Below, piece by piece: positions 60,826 to 64,000 of a DNA stretch of 64,000 bases; the first letter of the stretch is position 1, and the number at the start of each line of letters is the position of its first letter. The translations under genes and the position numbers were made by a program. The DNA is taken from assembly GCF_000308295.2 (NCBI RefSeq), contig NZ_HG326653.1, positions 241,873-305,872 on the forward strand. Direction: 5' to 3'. This DNA comes from Afipia birgiae 34632 (GTDB lineage: Bacteria > Pseudomonadota > Alphaproteobacteria > Rhizobiales > Xanthobacteraceae). The notes beneath the pieces were generated by a model. That model saw nothing but the letters and a program-made list of their open reading frames with translations. It was not told the DNA's origin and made no database searches.

Positions 60826-60854
60826 GAAAGGCCGCCCCTGAAGGGCGACCTTTC
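60826..60854. terminator. Terminator between coxM and the DUF1236 gene
   Basis: Stem GAAAGGCCGCCC / GGGCGACCTTTC with one mismatch and a five-base loop, with AAAAT before and TT-rich sequence after. It serves both convergent genes. Confidence 0.8.
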
Positions 60855-60874
60855 GTTATTACGAGTAACGAACC

Positions 60875-61297
60875 TCATTCGACGATCTGAACCACGCGAC
60901 GGGTTCGCGGATCGACCAGAACCGTACGATCATTCACAACAGTGTAGCGATAGTCGCGAATACCATACTCTTCGGGGACGTCGTAATAGGTCACACCGTC
61001 CTCGGGAAGAACGACGCCGACCGCGAGATCGTTCTGATACCGGTAAGACGGACGGCGCTGTTCAACCACATAGCTGCGGAAGCGCGATCGCTGATCGACA
61101 CCCAGCACCCCCGCAACACCGCCGACCACGCCACCCACCGTACCGCCGACAATCGCCCCGACGGGACCCGCCGCGCGCTCGCCTTCACGTGCCCCGCGTT
61201 CGATTCCGCCCGGAACGCCCTGCGCCGATGCGACCGCCGGAATGAGCGCGCCAGTCGAAATCATCGCCAAAACCATCAAAGTCCGTTTCATATTCAA
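60875..61297 (-). CDS. DUF1236 exported protein
   Basis: A 140-residue protein with a signal peptide (MVLAMISTGALIPAVASAQG), a glycine-rich stretch (AIVGGTVGGVVGGVAGVLGV) that resembles a glycine-zipper, and the C-terminal DUF1236 domain (VGVVLPEDGVTYYDVPEEYG, VNDRTVLVDPRTRRVVQIVE). The family is common in Bradyrhizobium relatives, likely periplasmic or envelope-bound, with unknown role. The start is ATG at 61297 or 61291. Confidence 0.88.
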   Translation of the reverse strand: MNMKRTLMVLAMISTGALIPAVASAQGVPGGIERGAREGERAAGPVGAIVGGTVGGVVGGVAGVLGVDQRSRFRSYVVEQRRPSYRYQNDLAVGVVLPEDGVTYYDVPEEYGIRDYRYTVVNDRTVLVDPRTRRVVQIVE

Positions 61298-61549
61298 ACT
61301 CCCGATTGTGGATTGTCGGGAAACACAAGTGGTCCGGAGCCGAATGGTTCCTGATATTGCTGCAACAATCGCGGAATCGGTCCTTTATTGGTCATTTGGG
61401 CCAGTATTTGTTGGCTCTTTCCGCAAAATTGGCCTAAAGCACCGGCAACTCACCGATCCTGTGAAGCTGTGAAAGCGTCCGCACATCGAGCGCGCGTGTC
61501 CGATCCATGTTGATCAGACAGTGACAGCGCCAACCAAGGTTGAACGTCC
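61298..61549. other. Divergent spacer, nothing recognised
   Basis: 252 bases between the DUF1236 and helicase starts, with no gene or RNA seen; promoters for both directions should be here. Confidence 0.4.
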
Positions 61550-63526
61550 GTGAAATCCCTGTCCGCAAGTCCGCCGCTCGCCCGCGCTTTGGCGGAGCGC
61601 AACTATAACGACGCAACGCCGGTCCAGACCGCCGTACTCGCCCGCGATGCCGTTGGCCGAGACCTTTTGGTGTCGGCGCAAACCGGCTCAGGCAAGACCG
61701 TCGCCTACGGGCTGGCGATTGCCAAGGACATGATGGGTGACGCCGAACGCCTGCCGAGAGCAGGCGCGCCGCTCGCACTGATCGTCGCGCCGACGCGTGA
61801 ACTGGCCCTGCAGGTTCATCGCGAACTGGAATGGCTTTATGCCTATGCGGGCGCCCGTGTCGTGTCCTGCGTCGGCGGCATGGACCCTCAACGCGAGAAG
61901 CGCGAACTCGAAGCCGGCGCGCATATCGTGGTCGGCACGCCGGGGCGGCTATGCGATCATATCCGCCGCAAGCGTCTCGATGTCTCCGAACTGAAGGCGG
62001 TCGTGCTGGACGAAGCCGATGAGATGCTCGATCTCGGCTTTCGCGAAGATATGGAATTCATTCTCAAGACCACGCCGGACACACGCCGCACGCTGCTGTT
62101 CTCAGCGACCTTGCCGCGCACAATTATCTCCATTACCAAGCAATATCAGAACGCCCCCTTTCGCATCGAAGTGGCCGGCAGCGACGGCGGCCATGCCGAT
62201 ATTGAGTATCGCGCGATTCGTATCGCGCCGGGCGATGTCGAACATGCCGTCGTCAACGTGCTGCGGTTTTTCGAATCCCCCAGCGCCATCGTGTTCTGCA
62301 ACACGCGCAACGCGGTGAACCATTTGCAGGCGGCGCTGCTTGAGCGCGGCTTCTCCGTGGTCGCACTGTCGGGCGAACTGACCCAGAACGAACGAACCAA
62401 AGCATTACAGTCGCTGCGCGACGGACGCGCGCGGGTCTGCGTCGCCACTGACGTTGCGGCACGCGGCCTCGACCTGCCCAGTTTGGGCCTTGTCATTCAT
62501 GCCGACCTGCCGAACGATCCGGAAGTGCTGCAGCACCGATCGGGCCGCACCGGACGCGCGGGCAAGAAGGGCATTAGCGTGATGCTCGTGATACCCGCAC
62601 GCAAGCGGCGTGCGGAATTACTGCTGAATATGGCGGGCATCGATGCGGTGTGGGGGATCGCTCCAACGGTTGAGGAAATTCGCGCTCTCGACCAGCAGCG
62701 CATGTTGCAGGACGCGCTGTTCGGCGAAGAAACGACGGAAGACGATCTCGTGCTGGCACGCGCACTGCTCGCCGAGCGATCCGCTGAGGACATCGCGGCG
62801 GCACTGGCGCGGCTTTATCGCTCGCGCCTCCCCTCGCCTGAAGACATCCTCGATCCCGGCCAGGGTGGCCGGTCACGCGACGACCGAGGATTGCGCGAAG
62901 ATCGCGGCGCGAGACGCGACAGCCGCGAGCCGCGCGGCGATGATCGGGCGCCACGCGCGAAATCGAAATCACGCGGCGAGATGCCCGAAGGCAGCGTCTG
63001 GTTTCGCGCCGCAATCGGCCGCAACAAGAACGCCGAGGCTCGCTGGCTGCTGCCGATGATCTGCCGCCGCGGCGGAATCGGAAAACAGGATATCGGCGCC
63101 ATTCGCATCTTCGACGCCAGCACCGAGTTCGAGATTTCCGCGAACGCGGTCGACGAGTTTACCGCCAAGATCAAGCGCCCCGACAAGGAAGACAATATCC
63201 GCATCGAGGCGCTGCCGAACGGACCGCAGGGCGATACCCCATCGTTCGACAAGCGCCCGCGAAAGCCTGCGCATAGGGATAAGGATTTCAGCCCCAAACC
63301 GCGCCGTGATGACAAACCGCGTTACGACGACAAACCGCGATTTGACGACAAGCCGAAACGCCACGACAAACCGCTGAGGGACGACGCTCGCCGCTTCGAG
63401 GGTGCGCCGGCGCGAGGCAAGGGCCCAAAGCCCGGGAAGAGCCAGGATCGCCAGAGCTGGCCGGACGTCGACAAGCCATCTTTCGGCAAGAAGCCGAAGA
63501 AAAAGAAACACCGCAAAGGCGCGTAA
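61550..63526 (+). CDS. DEAD-box ATP-dependent RNA helicase (DeaD/CsdA-like)
   Basis: A 658-residue DEAD-box helicase: motif I SAQTGSGKT (42-50), APTRELALQV, VLDEADEMLDLGF (about 152), FSATLP, VFCNTRNAVNHLQ, and HRSGRTGRAGKKG. After the core, a DbpA/CsdA RNA-binding domain (SVWFRAAIGRNKNAEARWLL) and a long basic tail with RRDDKPRYDDKPRFDDKPK-like repeats for RNA binding. Likely role in ribosome assembly and cold adaptation. The start is GTG at 61550. A putative terminator was not found; the next gene converges within 7 bases. Confidence 0.93.
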   Translation: MKSLSASPPLARALAERNYNDATPVQTAVLARDAVGRDLLVSAQTGSGKTVAYGLAIAKDMMGDAERLPRAGAPLALIVAPTRELALQVHRELEWLYAYAGARVVSCVGGMDPQREKRELEAGAHIVVGTPGRLCDHIRRKRLDVSELKAVVLDEADEMLDLGFREDMEFILKTTPDTRRTLLFSATLPRTIISITKQYQNAPFRIEVAGSDGGHADIEYRAIRIAPGDVEHAVVNVLRFFESPSAIVFCNTRNAVNHLQAALLERGFSVVALSGELTQNERTKALQSLRDGRARVCVATDVAARGLDLPSLGLVIHADLPNDPEVLQHRSGRTGRAGKKGISVMLVIPARKRRAELLLNMAGIDAVWGIAPTVEEIRALDQQRMLQDALFGEETTEDDLVLARALLAERSAEDIAAALARLYRSRLPSPEDILDPGQGGRSRDDRGLREDRGARRDSREPRGDDRAPRAKSKSRGEMPEGSVWFRAAIGRNKNAEARWLLPMICRRGGIGKQDIGAIRIFDASTEFEISANAVDEFTAKIKRPDKEDNIRIEALPNGPQGDTPSFDKRPRKPAHRDKDFSPKPRRDDKPRYDDKPRFDDKPKRHDKPLRDDARRFEGAPARGKGPKPGKSQDRQSWPDVDKPSFGKKPKKKKHRKGA

Positions 63527-63533
63527 GCTTCCG

Positions 63534-64000
63534 CTACGTCGGCTTGCGATAGTCCAGCGCACTGCGTCCTTGGGTAATCAGCCGGGCGCTGCGCTGGTCG
63601 CGCAGGTAATTCCATAGCCAACTGATCGCGACGCTGAGCCGGTTGCGCACACCAATCAGAAAATAGATGTGCGCGATCCCCCATATCCACCACGCAAGCG
63701 CCCCGCGCAGCTTGATCCGGCCAAAATCGATCACCGCCAGCCGCTTGCCGATCTGAGCAAGACTGCCGGCATGCTTGTAGTGAAACGGCGCGGAGGGCGT
63801 CTCGCCGCGCAGGCGGGCTTTGATAATGTTCGCCACGTAGCGCCCCTGCTGTTTCGCGGCGGGCGCGATGCCGGGTACGGGCTGACCGTCGGGTGCAGCG
63901 ATCGTCACCGTATCACCAACGGCAAATATCTCCGGATGACCGGGCACCGTCAGGTCGGGCTCGACAATCACTCGCCCGGCACGATCGAGCGGCACCCCGA
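63534..64000 (-). CDS. Type II NADH dehydrogenase-like FAD oxidoreductase, C-terminal part
   Basis: Only the last about 155 residues are in the window; the frame is open to the edge. VEPDLTVPGHPEIFAVGDTV is the second FAD-contacting motif (DP-GD), PGIAPAAKQQGRYVANIIKA and GSLAQIGKRLAVIDFGRIKL follow Ndh/FAD-dependent pyridine nucleotide reductases, and the C-terminal hydrophobic helix (ALAWWIWGIAHIYFLIGVRN) is the membrane anchor of NDH-2. It would oxidise NADH and reduce quinone without pumping protons. Confidence 0.88.
   Translation of the reverse strand, partial: GVPLDRAGRVIVEPDLTVPGHPEIFAVGDTVTIAAPDGQPVPGIAPAAKQQGRYVANIIKARLRGETPSAPFHYKHAGSLAQIGKRLAVIDFGRIKLRGALAWWIWGIAHIYFLIGVRNRLSVAISWLWNYLRDQRSARLITQGRSALDYRKPT

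Overview
The window looks like a chromosomal segment of a GC-rich alphaproteobacterium of the Bradyrhizobium/Afipia/Oligotropha type. This is an inference from the xanthine-dehydrogenase-family (CoxL-like) genes, a leucine-type ABC binding protein, DUF1236 and Omp25-like proteins, the trehalose cluster and the Ti-type TraA/TraC/TraD proteins. No marker gene settles the species. Both flanks read as core chromosome and the middle third as a mosaic genomic island.

Left flank (1-15.9 kb): a truncated SDR dehydratase, an orphan CoxL-like molybdo-hydroxylase divergent from a DMSO-reductase-family enzyme, a TauE/SafE permease, a LysR-linked operon (acyl-CoA synthetase, ABC substrate-binding protein, nitronate monooxygenase), a zinc-binding-type dehydrogenase, a beta-barrel outer membrane protein, a YheT hydrolase and a methyltransferase.

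Island (about 15.9-49.0 kb): a 14-bp copy of the 3' end of tRNA-Ser(GGA) at 15894-15907 matches the complete tRNA gene at 48978-49067, so the roughly 33 kb between them is probably one composite island built at this tRNA. It has three parts. (a) An AT-rich segment (16-26.3 kb) holds a tyrosine integrase split by an IS5-group element with a CTAG target duplication, an agmatine-deiminase-like enzyme, a PH-domain membrane protein, an XRE regulator, a Thoeris anti-phage locus with two thsB genes but an internally deleted thsA, a HEPN-like protein, an AlpA-like regulator and an HUH-endonuclease-like protein. (b) A GC-rich respiratory/sulfur module (28.3-39.9 kb) holds two ECF sigma/anti-sigma pairs, the sulfite dehydrogenase pair sorAB with a cytochrome c, malate dehydrogenase, a YVTN beta-propeller protein, DUF305 and SnoaL-like proteins, a YeiH sulfate exporter and a LysR regulator. 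Three promoters share an ECF-like GGAATA(A/T)-N15/16-GTCTC pattern, and two operons share a 56-bp LysR-type box. (c) A scrap yard (39.8-42.2 kb) has cydA truncated into an IS3 relic that is itself interrupted by an IS110 element and fused to a decayed sigma-factor gene. It is followed by a mobilisation unit: traD, traC, oriT with an IncQ/Ti-like nic core, the traA relaxase, an AlpA regulator, higBA and a serine recombinase whose reading frame runs through the tRNA-Ser gene.

Right flank (49-64 kb): otsA, a GH15 enzyme, otsB and an MFS transporter (trehalose metabolism), a two-subunit CoA-transferase, a coxSLM-type molybdo-hydroxylase operon (form II signature AYRGAGR, so not a proven CO dehydrogenase), a DUF1236 protein, a DEAD-box RNA helicase and the end of a type II NADH dehydrogenase.
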